Assembly: GCA_003153075.1 (NCBI GenBank)
Contig: PMBW01000356.1
Location: 620 to 8,237, forward strand
From: Dehalococcoidia bacterium
Lineage (GTDB): Bacteria; Chloroflexota; Dehalococcoidia; Dehalococcoidales; Fen-1064
Length of the DNA stretch: 7,618 bases
Direction of reading: 5' to 3'
The notes beneath the pieces are model-generated. The model saw nothing but the letters and a program-made list of their open reading frames with translations. It was not told the origin of the DNA and did not search any database. Positions 1 through 6,046 of this stretch are shown here, in pieces. Numbering within the stretch: the first letter of the stretch is position 1; each line of letters begins with the position of its first letter. Both the position numbers and the translations under genes were made by a program.

Positions 1-164
1 GCGGCAACGAAATACAACGTATCGGACAATTCTCCTTCCATCAAAATCACTTCACCGCGCTGGACAGTTTTCTCGGAGAACAACTGTTTATTAGCGTCCA
101 ATTCAGCGGCGCTCATGACGGAGAAGTAGGGTATTGATTTCAGGAATACTGCATCTATTGTCAT
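1..164 (-). CDS. Crp/Fnr-family transcriptional regulator, N-terminal fragment (runs off left edge)
   Basis: Reading leftward from the ATG at 164-162 gives 54 open residues that continue past the window edge. They match the start of a cyclic-nucleotide-binding (CAP/Fnr effector) domain: an opening LKSIPYFSVMSAAEL segment, then QRGEVILMEGELSDTLYFV, which carries the conserved RGE, EGE and LYFV positions of the first beta strands of the jelly roll. In this family the domain senses a small ligand or redox state and a C-terminal helix-turn-helix binds DNA; that part lies outside the window, so ligand and targets are unknown. A consensus -10 lies upstream, but no convincing Shine-Dalgarno precedes this ATG. 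An internal ATG (residue 17) is less likely because it would remove the conserved LKSIPYFS opening. It lies downstream of, and in the same orientation as, the oxidoreductase gene, but hairpins separate the two. Confidence 0.85.
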   Translation of the reverse strand, partial: MTIDAVFLKSIPYFSVMSAAELDANKQLFSEKTVQRGEVILMEGELSDTLYFVA

Positions 165-206
165 TTTATTGTGTCGAACACGTTTCAATATTTATTGTTA
201 TGTCAG

Positions 207-235
207 ATTATATCAGCTTCTGATTGGCTGAGCAA
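207..235 (-). promoter_or_regulatory. Candidate sigma-70 promoter for the Crp-like gene
   Basis: On the minus strand a perfect TATAAT (207-212) is preceded by TTGCTC (230-235) with a 17-bp spacer. The -35 matches consensus only in TTG, so the call rests mainly on the -10 and the spacing. The predicted start near 200 gives a leader of about 35 nt to the ATG at 164. Confidence 0.5.
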
Positions 236-373
236 TAGCAACAAAATAAAAATAATCAAGTTGCAATATTCAAATACTAAACAAGCCGTAAGCTTTCAGC
301 TTTTTAATAGGATTCTATTGCAGGTTTACACTAATCCACAAGGAATTACGATCACAACACCCCATCTCTTAAT

Positions 374-393
374 CTCTTCCCAGCGGGGAAGAG
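374..393. repeat. Stem-loop 1 of the 374-507 hairpin cluster
   Basis: CTCTTCCC (374-381) pairs perfectly with GGGAAGAG (386-393) around the loop AGCG. It is the member of the cluster furthest from the oxidoreductase stop codon and closest to the Crp-like gene promoter. Confidence 0.6.
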
Positions 394-401
394 GAGGTTG
401 T

Positions 402-424
402 TTAGAGGGGCTACGCCCCTCTAA
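402..424. repeat. Stem-loop 2 of the hairpin cluster
   Basis: A ten-base-pair perfect stem, TTAGAGGGGC (402-411) with GCCCCTCTAA (415-424), closes a 3-nt loop. It directly abuts stem-loop 3. No T-run follows on either strand, so it is not a classical terminator on its own. Confidence 0.65.
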
Positions 425-441
425 CTCAAGCCTTGCTTGAG
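425..441. repeat. Stem-loop 3 of the hairpin cluster
   Basis: CTCAAGC (425-431) pairs with GCTTGAG (435-441) around a 3-nt loop. It starts immediately after stem-loop 2. The pair is bracketed by GGTTGT (396-401) and its complement ACAACC (466-471), so the segment could fold as a branched cruciform. Confidence 0.55.
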
Positions 442-481
442 ACAAAAGACGAAGCAGAAATGATTACAACCGAAATAAACG

Positions 482-507
482 AGAGGGAGCGCTTTCGCGC
501 TCCCTCT
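482..507 (-). terminator. Probable terminator hairpin after the oxidoreductase gene
   Basis: An 11-bp perfect GC-rich stem (482-492 with 497-507) closes a TTTC tetraloop, starting 30 nt after the TAA stop of the minus-strand gene (538-540). Read on the minus strand, the hairpin is followed by the T-rich CGTTTATTTCG, a modest U-tract. Termination is the natural reading. The short T-tract and the three further hairpins downstream leave room for a role in RNA end protection or as a repeat element. Confidence 0.6.
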
Positions 508-537
508 TTACCTGGACTAAAAACCAAACCTATTAAA

Positions 538-2499
538 TTAATACAACATACGCGCGATCATATTGCCCTGGTGGATGGCCACTCTGATATTGGCGGGCAC
601 CATACAATCACCAGCCAGGTAAACTTCCTTGGCCAGATTCTGCAGCTGATCCTGCACCTTTTTGTTCGGCTTGGCGCCGGAGGCCACTACCACGGTATCG
701 GTGTTGATCGTCCGCCTGTTCTTGTCCTTATCGGTGACTACGACATTATCATTATTTATCTCTTCTATCTTGGTGCTGGTTAAAATCTCGACCTTATGCT
801 GCACCAGCTGGTCGATAATGTAATCGATGACATCGCGTACCATTAATTCGCCGATGACAGGGAGAATTTCGACCAAAGTTACTTTCTTGCCCTGTGCGCC
901 GAGCCATTCCGCTGTTTCAATGCCGACTTCACCGCCGCCAATCACAACGACGTTATTGCCGGTTTTGGCGGAACCATCCAGTACTTTACGGGCATCAACC
1001 ACCAAGGGCTTATCAATTCCCGGAATCGGCGGGTAGAATGTGTCCGAACCGGCGGCGATAATGATAACATCCGGTTTCATCTGTTTGACCAGCGCCGGGG
1101 TAGCTTCTTTATTCAATTCCACCTTGACGCCAAGTTTCTTAAATTGCGCATTATAGTATCTGGGGATGCTCATGATTTCCCCTTTTAACGGAGGAATAGC
1201 CGCCAGGTTCAAAAGGCCGCCGAGTTTATTATCTTTTTCCCACAGAGTTACTTTATGTCCGATCATGGCGCTGATCCGGGCAGCTTCCATGCCGGCAGGG
1301 CCACCGCCGACTACTAAAACGGTCTTCGTCCTTAACGAAGGCTCGAGGTGGGCAACGCCTTCGCGCCAGGCATCCGGGTTGACCGCGCATCTGGTCTCGT
1401 GGAACCAGCCCTGGCAAAGGATATCGTGGCAGGTATTGCAAGCGATACAGGTGCGAATTTCATCCAGTCTGCCTTCTTTTGCTTTATTGGGCAGTTCCGG
1501 ATCCGCAACTAACGGGCGCAGCATCCAAACCAGATCAAGTTTTCCGGAGACAATAAGCTCATCAGCCAATACCGGGTCGTTTATCCGGTTGATCGCGCCT
1601 ACCGGTATCTTTACAACCTTCTTCACGCGCGCGGCATAATCAGCAAACGAGGCTTTGGGCACATAATAAGGGCCGACCGCAGACCACATCGGAGCCTCAT
1701 GGGTGCCCCCGGAAAGGTGAATTTCATCGACACCGGCTTTCTCCAGATACGGCGCGATGGCAATGATTATTTCAGGGGTCAGCTGAACCGGCGCTTCTTT
1801 TGGATCGAGTCTATCCAGCGCGTTGATCTTGATCAACACCGGGAAATCTTTTCCGCACTTTTTCTTGATGCCCTGGATAATTTCGCAGGCAAAACGGGAA
1901 CCGTTCTCCGGACCCGCACCGTACTCATCGGTTCTTCTATTGGTATAGGGGGAAAAGAACGAACTTATGAGATAGCCGTGCGCGCCGTGAATCTCGACGC
2001 AGTCGTAACCGGCTTCCTTTACCCTGCGGGCGGCTTCTACATACTGGTCTTCCAGATGCTTGATCTCCGGAATCGTTAATTCATGAGGAACGATGCCAAA
2101 TTTGAATTTAACTGGTGACGGCGCGACGGGTTTAATGTTTTTTGCAGCTCCGGCTTCGTCCGGCCGCATTGCCCGGCCTTCGTGCATCAGTTGTATCCCG
2201 ATCTTCACGTCCGGGGCAACTTCTTTCATACGTTTGGCCAGTTTGGCAAACCCCGGGATGTATTTATCATCATCGATCCTGGCCATCGATTCGGTCCCCA
2301 GACTGGAGATATCAGGACAGGTTCCCCCGACCATGACCAGACCGGCGCCGCCGCGGGCCCTTTCCACATAAAAATCTTCGGTGGCCTGGGTAATAAAGCC
2401 GTGGGACGCTTGCGGCGCCTGTTCGCCAAAAGCGATCCTGTTTTTAAGCTCCATTTTGCCTATTTTGATTTTCGTGAACAGCTTCTTAAATTCCTGCAT
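538..2499 (-). CDS. NADH:flavin oxidoreductase (2,4-dienoyl-CoA reductase / trimethylamine dehydrogenase family), FMN + 4Fe-4S + FAD
   Basis: This 653-residue protein has the complete three-part architecture of the family. Residues 1-345 are an Old Yellow Enzyme TIM barrel with the active-site HGAHGY (171-176) and the following SPYTNRRTDEYG. Residues 351-371 carry the Fe-S ligands Cys351, 354, 357 and 371, with an extra Cys362. The C-terminal half has an FAD site (VVGGGPAGMEAA, about 396-407), an NAD(P) site (VIGGGEVGIETAE, about 519-531) and a terminal GDC FAD contact (630-632). Family members pass hydride from NAD(P)H through FAD and the cluster to FMN to reduce an activated C=C bond, or run oxidatively as in trimethylamine dehydrogenase. 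The CxxCxxC spacing resembles the latter, whereas dienoyl-CoA reductases usually show CxxCxxxC. It is probably cytoplasmic, with no signal peptide seen. GGAG (minus strand, 2507-2510) lies 7 nt before the ATG. The substrate is not determinable; steroid, bile-acid, enoyl-CoA and enoate reductases all belong here. Confidence 0.93.
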   Translation of the reverse strand: MQEFKKLFTKIKIGKMELKNRIAFGEQAPQASHGFITQATEDFYVERARGGAGLVMVGGTCPDISSLGTESMARIDDDKYIPGFAKLAKRMKEVAPDVKIGIQLMHEGRAMRPDEAGAAKNIKPVAPSPVKFKFGIVPHELTIPEIKHLEDQYVEAARRVKEAGYDCVEIHGAHGYLISSFFSPYTNRRTDEYGAGPENGSRFACEIIQGIKKKCGKDFPVLIKINALDRLDPKEAPVQLTPEIIIAIAPYLEKAGVDEIHLSGGTHEAPMWSAVGPYYVPKASFADYAARVKKVVKIPVGAINRINDPVLADELIVSGKLDLVWMLRPLVADPELPNKAKEGRLDEIRTCIACNTCHDILCQGWFHETRCAVNPDAWREGVAHLEPSLRTKTVLVVGGGPAGMEAARISAMIGHKVTLWEKDNKLGGLLNLAAIPPLKGEIMSIPRYYNAQFKKLGVKVELNKEATPALVKQMKPDVIIIAAGSDTFYPPIPGIDKPLVVDARKVLDGSAKTGNNVVVIGGGEVGIETAEWLGAQGKKVTLVEILPVIGELMVRDVIDYIIDQLVQHKVEILTSTKIEEINNDNVVVTDKDKNRRTINTDTVVVASGAKPNKKVQDQLQNLAKEVYLAGDCMVPANIRVAIHQGNMIARMLY

Positions 2500-2538
2500 C
2501 GATGTTCTCCATTATTTCCTTATTTCTTATATGGGAGA

Positions 2539-2559
2539 GCACTGTAAAAAAAACAGCGC
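2539..2559 (-). other. Small hairpin with a U7 loop in the oxidoreductase mRNA leader
   Basis: The arms at 2539-2545 and 2553-2559 form a 7-bp stem (one G-U pair) around seven A residues on the plus strand, hence seven U in the minus-strand transcript. It sits 40-60 nt before the oxidoreductase ATG, in the predicted leader of about 130 nt. It may be a leader structure or chance. Confidence 0.35.
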
Positions 2560-2605
2560 GGCGATATTGCATTAAAAAATAAAACGGCTTATAATATTTT
2601 AGCTA

Positions 2606-2619
2606 GTACGTATACGTAC
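2606..2619. promoter_or_regulatory. Perfect 14-bp palindrome, probable repressor operator
   Basis: GTACGTATACGTAC is an exact inverted repeat with no spacer. It begins about 9 bp downstream of the predicted minus-strand transcription start (near 2628), where a bound repressor would block the oxidoreductase promoter. GTATAC-centred palindromes are known operators of several GntR-type regulators, but that assignment is only suggestive. No regulator gene of that class is in the window. Confidence 0.6.
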
Positions 2620-2634
2620 AACAAAGTCGTTAAT

Positions 2635-2662
2635 ATTATACAACATATTCTTTAGTTGTCAA
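2635..2662 (-). promoter_or_regulatory. Strong sigma-70 promoter for the oxidoreductase gene
   Basis: On the minus strand, perfect TTGACA (2657-2662) and perfect TATAAT (2635-2640) are separated by 16 bp. This is the best promoter match in the window. Its strength, with a palindrome just downstream, suggests a gene held off by a repressor until induced. The predicted start near 2628 gives a leader of about 130 nt. Confidence 0.75.
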
Positions 2663-2685
2663 TCCCAGTACAATGATTATATGAT
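2656..2685 (+). promoter_or_regulatory. Sigma-70 promoter for the dehydrogenase/transketolase operon
   Basis: TTGTCA (2656-2661) and TATGAT (2680-2685) each match consensus at 5 of 6 positions, with an 18-bp spacer. Its -35 overlaps the -35 of the minus-strand promoter at 2657-2661, so polymerase cannot occupy both at once. The predicted leader to the ATG at 2769 is about 75 nt. Confidence 0.55.
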
Positions 2686-2768
2686 ATTGTCAGGAAGCAC
2701 CAAAAAGCAAGTCTATTACTTAACTTCATTATAACAGTCTTGATAGATCAGGAGGAGGAAACCAGATT

Positions 2769-3815
2769 ATGAGAGCAGCAGTGATAAAAGCCCCGGGTGT
2801 TTTGGAAGTACAGAATATTCCTGAACCGGTGTGTGAGCCCGATGAAATCAAAGTGAAAATAGCCTACGCCGGAATCTGCGGCAGCGACCCCAAGATATTA
2901 GATGGCACGGTCGGCGCGGCTTTTCCCGCAGGAGCAATCGGCGGCCCGCTTGCAGTCACGCCCATGCGGCCGGGTGTCAAAATCCTGGGACATGAAGCCT
3001 CGGGCACCATTGCCGAGATCGGTAAAGACGTAAAAGGTGATTTCAAGATCGGCCAGAAAGTTGCTATGAATTTTCGCAAGACCTGCGGCGGCTGCTACTA
3101 CTGCCAGAATAAAATGGAGCATTTCTGCGAGCGCGTTACTCCTTTCGTCGGAGTCATGGCGGAGTACGGCAGCTTCAAAGAAAGCCTGGTCTACAAATTG
3201 CCGGAAGATATGCCGCTCGATGAGGGCGCTTTCCTGGAACCGTTATCCATTGCCGTCCATACGGTCGATATCGCTAAAGTTAAAGTCGGCGATTCTGTAA
3301 TCATCACCGGCGGCGGCCCCATCGGTTTACTGACGCTACAGGTAGCTGTCAAAGCCGGAGCGGCCAAGGTACTAGTCTCGGAACCGGTCGCGGAAAAAAG
3401 AGAACTGGCCAAACGATTTGGCGCTGATGTCACCGTCGACCCAATGAATGAAGACCTGCTGGCCATTGCCAATAAATTCACCAACGGCCGAGGTTTTAAT
3501 GTCTGTATTGAAGCTACCGGTATTACCGCGCTGGCACGGCAGCTGATTTTACTCTCAGAACGCTGCGGCAATATCGTGTGGGCCGGCGTTTATCCGGGAA
3601 ATGTGGATCTGGGCGTCCCCATTTTCTACATGTATTCCAAGGAATTATCGGTACACTCCGTCAAGCTGGCGCCATATTCCTTCCCCAGGGCGCTGGAAAT
3701 CCTGCCCAAACTTGATCTCAAACCAATGATCACGGTGTTTCCGCTGGATGATGCCGTCAAAGCATTCGCCGAGCACAAAAAGGGCAAAGCGATTAAAATA
3801 TTGTTACAACCATAG
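2769..3815 (+). CDS. Zinc-dependent medium-chain alcohol/polyol dehydrogenase
   Basis: The 348-residue protein is full length for the MDR family, which oxidises alcohols or polyols to ketones with NAD(P). The catalytic zinc site is visible as Cys37 (GICGSD), His75-Glu76 (GHEASG) and Glu157 (EPLSIAVH). The structural zinc site is Cys106, Cys109, Cys112 and Cys120. The nucleotide-binding Rossmann fold has GGGPIG (181-186) and an acidic Glu205 at the end of the second strand, which favours NAD over NADP. The segment between Cys37 and His75 seems somewhat longer than in typical sorbitol dehydrogenases. Overall flavour is sorbitol/threonine/butanediol dehydrogenase; the exact substrate cannot be told. 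A very strong Shine-Dalgarno (AGGAGGAGGA, 2750-2759) precedes the ATG. It is the first gene of the plus-strand series and is followed by a 64-nt gap. Confidence 0.93.
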   Translation: MRAAVIKAPGVLEVQNIPEPVCEPDEIKVKIAYAGICGSDPKILDGTVGAAFPAGAIGGPLAVTPMRPGVKILGHEASGTIAEIGKDVKGDFKIGQKVAMNFRKTCGGCYYCQNKMEHFCERVTPFVGVMAEYGSFKESLVYKLPEDMPLDEGAFLEPLSIAVHTVDIAKVKVGDSVIITGGGPIGLLTLQVAVKAGAAKVLVSEPVAEKRELAKRFGADVTVDPMNEDLLAIANKFTNGRGFNVCIEATGITALARQLILLSERCGNIVWAGVYPGNVDLGVPIFYMYSKELSVHSVKLAPYSFPRALEILPKLDLKPMITVFPLDDAVKAFAEHKKGKAIKILLQP

Positions 3816-3823
3816 TAAATTAA

Positions 3824-3846
3824 ACCGCTGAAAACGTCACAGCGGT
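3824..3846 (+). other. Stem-loop between the dehydrogenase and zinc-ribbon genes
   Basis: ACCGCTG (3824-3830) pairs with CAGCGGT (3840-3846) around a 9-nt loop, shortly after the dehydrogenase stop. No T-run follows, so termination is unlikely. A processing or stability element between cistrons is possible. Confidence 0.4.
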
Positions 3847-3879
3847 AATCGTAATACAAAATAATACAGGAGGTTATGG

Positions 3880-4092
3880 ATGACAGAAAAGATCTATTGC
3901 GGGAAATGTGATATGATGCTGTACTTTGGCGAGGAGATCAAGAGACGCCTTTACATGCGCGCTATCCCCTCGGAAGAAACCGTGCTCGGCTACTATAAGA
4001 ATGTATGCCCGAAGTGCGGCAACAGTTTATCATTAAATACAGTCAAGATTGAGACTAAAGGGAGGAAAACATGGCTCACAGCCCAGAAGTAA
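3880..4092 (+). CDS. Small zinc-ribbon protein of unknown function
   Basis: This 70-residue protein has two CxxC knuckles, Cys7/Cys10 (YCGKC) and Cys43/Cys46 (CPKCG), about 32 residues apart, the arrangement of a four-cysteine zinc ribbon. Between them lies a charged segment and after them a basic tail; there is no signal peptide or membrane segment. The gene is real rather than chance: an ideal AGGAGG (3868-3873) sits 6 nt before the ATG, and the frame runs exactly into the transketolase N gene, overlapping it by 22 nt and containing that gene's Shine-Dalgarno. Such coupling suggests matched synthesis with the transketolase. No specific family is recognised. It could bind nucleic acid, act as an enzyme accessory subunit, or serve a metal-handling role. 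Confidence 0.82.
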   Translation: MTEKIYCGKCDMMLYFGEEIKRRLYMRAIPSEETVLGYYKNVCPKCGNSLSLNTVKIETKGRKTWLTAQK

Positions 4093-4970
4093 TCGCGGAA
4101 CTTGAGGATAAAGCAAACCTGCTGCGCCGTAACATCATCAGGATTTTTGAAAACAGTAAACAGGGCCATTCCGGCGGTACGATGTCGGCCGTCGATATTG
4201 TTGCCGCCCTGTATTTCCATCATCTCAAACTTGATAAAAAGAATTGCGACTGGCCGGAACGTGACCGCGTCGTGCTTTCCAAAGCGCATGCCGCCGAAGC
4301 AATTTACGCCGTCCTGCCGGAGATTGGGTATGTCTCTAAAGACATGCTCGACAAATATTATGCCTACAAATCTCAATTCCAGGGTCATGCCGACCGCTGG
4401 TGCACACCCGGCATCGATTATTCAGGCGGTTCATTAGGACAGGGTTTGTCCTTTGCCGCGGGAATGGCCAAAGCGGAAAAAATGAAAGTAGCTTTAAATC
4501 CTCCTCCCGTGCGCGTAACCGCCGCGAACATGCCCAAATTGGTTTTGAAATACAATCCCACTTACCGCGTGTTCTGCATTGTCGGCGACGGCGAACTGAA
4601 TGAAGGGCAAAACTGGGAAGCGGCGATGTTTGCCGCCAAATACAAACTGGACAATTTGATCTGTATCGTGGACTATAACAAATTTCAACTGGACGGCCCG
4701 TGCGAGATGATCATGCCGATCGAACCCCTGGCGGATAAATGGAAGGCTTTTGGATGGGGCGTCTATGAAATCAACGGCCACAGTATGAAAGAAATTCTCG
4801 ATACATTGGAGTTAGTTAACAATCTCTACGGCGACGGTAAGCCGAAGTGCATTATCGCGCACACGGTCAAAGGGCACGGTATCCCGGTATGGGAGAGCGT
4901 CCACCTGCATTATTCCAGATTAGAGGGCACCACCATTGCCGTCAAAGAAGGGAGAGAGATATATGGCTAA
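4071..4970 (+). CDS. Transketolase, N-terminal (thiamine diphosphate-binding) subunit
   Basis: The 299-residue protein is the PP-domain half of a split transketolase, which moves two-carbon ketol units between sugar phosphates. Visible landmarks are His33 (GHSGG), His73 (SKAH), His106 (QGHAD), SGGSLGQG (118-125), and the thiamine diphosphate/Mg motif from GDGE (172-175) to DYNKFQ (201-206). A stretch of about 20-25 residues (roughly 139-163, proline- and valine-rich) separates the GMAKAEK helix from the YRVFCIVGDGE strand, where split transketolases usually have only a few residues. GGAGG (4061-4065) lies 5 nt before the ATG. The gene overlaps the zinc-ribbon gene by 22 nt and its partner subunit by 8 nt. 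The substrate may be ordinary pentose phosphates or an unusual ketose phosphate, since split transketolases have been recruited to apulose-4-phosphate and sulfosugar pathways. Confidence 0.95.
   Translation: MAHSPEVIAELEDKANLLRRNIIRIFENSKQGHSGGTMSAVDIVAALYFHHLKLDKKNCDWPERDRVVLSKAHAAEAIYAVLPEIGYVSKDMLDKYYAYKSQFQGHADRWCTPGIDYSGGSLGQGLSFAAGMAKAEKMKVALNPPPVRVTAANMPKLVLKYNPTYRVFCIVGDGELNEGQNWEAAMFAAKYKLDNLICIVDYNKFQLDGPCEMIMPIEPLADKWKAFGWGVYEINGHSMKEILDTLELVNNLYGDGKPKCIIAHTVKGHGIPVWESVHLHYSRLEGTTIAVKEGREIYG
4950..4954 (+). promoter_or_regulatory. Ribosome binding site fixing the transketolase C-subunit start
   Basis: GGGAG lies 8 nt before the ATG at 4963. It supports that start over an in-frame TTG at 4936, which has no such site and would add nine unconserved residues. 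Confidence 0.7.
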
Positions 4971-5961
4971 ATTTAATAAATACGTTCAGATCGGCCCGGC
5001 GACGGCGACCGCAGGCGGCGCCGAAACCGCAATGGTCAAGGTTTGCGAAAAGTACCCCAACGTTGTAGCAGTTCTCGAAGACATGGGTATGCCCGGCATC
5101 GAGTGGTTTAAGAAAAACGCACCCGAACGGATCGTGGAATGCGGTATCGCCGAAGCCAACGGCGCAGTTATTGCCGGCGCTTTGGCAGCAGAAGGATTCA
5201 TGCCTTTTCTACACAGCTTTTCCTTCGCGGTAATCGAGCGCGCTTACAATCAGATCAGGCAGAGCATCCTGGTGGACCGCTTTAATGTTAAGATCACAGC
5301 CCGCGACGGCGTGTGGGGCGACCTGGGTATCTCGCATGACATTGTCGAGGGACTCAGCTGCACGCGCATCCTGCCGAACCTGGTTATCCTGAATGCGGCC
5401 GATGTGGTTGAGGCAGAGAAAGCCTACATCGCGATGGCTGATTATGTCGGTCCGGTTTACTTCAGAATGGAGCAATCGGCGCCAGCCCCATTGAAAATCT
5501 TTACCGACGATTATCCTTTTGAAATCGGCAAAGCCTACCCGATAAAAGACGGCAAGGATGCCACCATTATCGCCACCGGTTACATGGTGACCGAAGCCAT
5601 CAAAGCTCTGGATATCCTGGAGAAAGAAGGCCTCGATGTCGGTATTTTGAACATGAGCACGGTCAAGCCGCTGGATGAAGAAGCAATCATTAAAGTCGCC
5701 GAGCACACCCGCGCAATCGTCACCGCTGAAAACGGTTCAATTGTCGGAGGCATGGGTGACGGAGTCGCTGCCGTACTGGGCGAATATGCGCCGGCAGCGT
5801 TGGTGCGAGTGGGCGTAGAAGATGAGTTCAGTCAGTCCGCCCGGCTCAGCGCCGACACAGATGAATTGAAAGACCTCTTCGGACTGGGCGCTAAAGATAT
5901 CGCCATCGCGGTTAAAGAAGCCATTGCCAAGAGAGAACAATTCAAACTGGTCAGAAAATAG
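4963..5961 (+). CDS. Transketolase, C-terminal (pyrimidine-binding and C-terminal domain) subunit
   Basis: This 332-residue protein completes the transketolase. The pyrimidine domain carries the thiamine-activating glutamate Glu64 in CGIAEAN, followed by the FLHSFSFAVIERAYNQIRQSI region and ISHD (His125). The C-terminal domain has DGKDATIIATGYM, the STVKPLDEE strand and an ENGSIVGGMGDGV loop (256-268), where many relatives have a histidine at the position of this Asn. The active site forms only when this chain pairs with the N subunit, so the two should be cytoplasmic partners in an alpha2beta2-type assembly. The start ATG overlaps the end of the N-subunit gene by 8 nt (ATGGCTAA), indicating translational coupling. 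An 85-nt gap with a strong hairpin separates it from the next gene. Confidence 0.95.
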   Translation: MAKFNKYVQIGPATATAGGAETAMVKVCEKYPNVVAVLEDMGMPGIEWFKKNAPERIVECGIAEANGAVIAGALAAEGFMPFLHSFSFAVIERAYNQIRQSILVDRFNVKITARDGVWGDLGISHDIVEGLSCTRILPNLVILNAADVVEAEKAYIAMADYVGPVYFRMEQSAPAPLKIFTDDYPFEIGKAYPIKDGKDATIIATGYMVTEAIKALDILEKEGLDVGILNMSTVKPLDEEAIIKVAEHTRAIVTAENGSIVGGMGDGVAAVLGEYAPAALVRVGVEDEFSQSARLSADTDELKDLFGLGAKDIAIAVKEAIAKREQFKLVRK

Positions 5962-5978
5962 AAAGCAAATCAATAATT

Positions 5979-6013
5979 AAGCGGCATGCCCGCCGTGGGC
6001 GGGCATGCCGCTT
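5979..6013 (+). terminator. Very stable 16-bp hairpin after the transketolase genes
   Basis: A perfect 16-bp stem (5979-5994 with 5998-6013), GC-rich with AA/TT at the base, closes a 3-nt GTG loop 17 nt after the transketolase stop. Only TTT (the last two in the stem plus one more) and a C follow, so the U-tract is weak. It may terminate partially, protect the upstream message, or both, giving lower expression of the downstream hydrolase. Confidence 0.6.
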
Positions 6014-6036
6014 TCAACCGTGAATCCCCCCATAAT

Positions 6037-6040
6037 GGAG
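6037..6040 (+). promoter_or_regulatory. Ribosome binding site fixing a TTG start
   Basis: GGAG sits 6 nt before TTG at 6047, the only plausible start in frame ahead of the first metal-binding motif. The ATG that overlaps this site (6035) reads ATG GAG TAA and is immediately closed. Confidence 0.65.
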
Positions 6041-6046
6041 TAAGAT

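Noticed and set aside
290..319. Two 5-bp inverted repeats upstream of the Crp-like gene (AAGCT-ttc-AGCTT and AATAG-gatt-CTATT)
   Set aside because: Short AT-rich repeats of this size are expected by chance, and neither matches a Crp or Fnr box.
171..440. 89-residue plus-strand open frame in the intergenic region
   Set aside because: It starts at a non-ATG codon without a ribosome binding site, crosses the stem-loop cluster, and has low-complexity composition with no recognisable motif.
3993..4388. 131-residue minus-strand open frame, and similar long frames opposite the oxidoreductase and transketolase genes
   Set aside because: They lie antisense to strongly supported genes, lack ribosome binding sites and show no domain features; they are frame shadows.
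4936..4962. Upstream TTG start for the transketolase C subunit
   Set aside because: The nine added residues are unlike the family, and GGGAG is placed correctly only for the ATG at 4963.
6035..6043. ATG overlapping the hydrolase ribosome binding site (ATG GAG TAA)
   Set aside because: It closes after two codons. The similar ATGGAG before the kinase (7084) is out of frame. Both are best read as part of the Shine-Dalgarno region.
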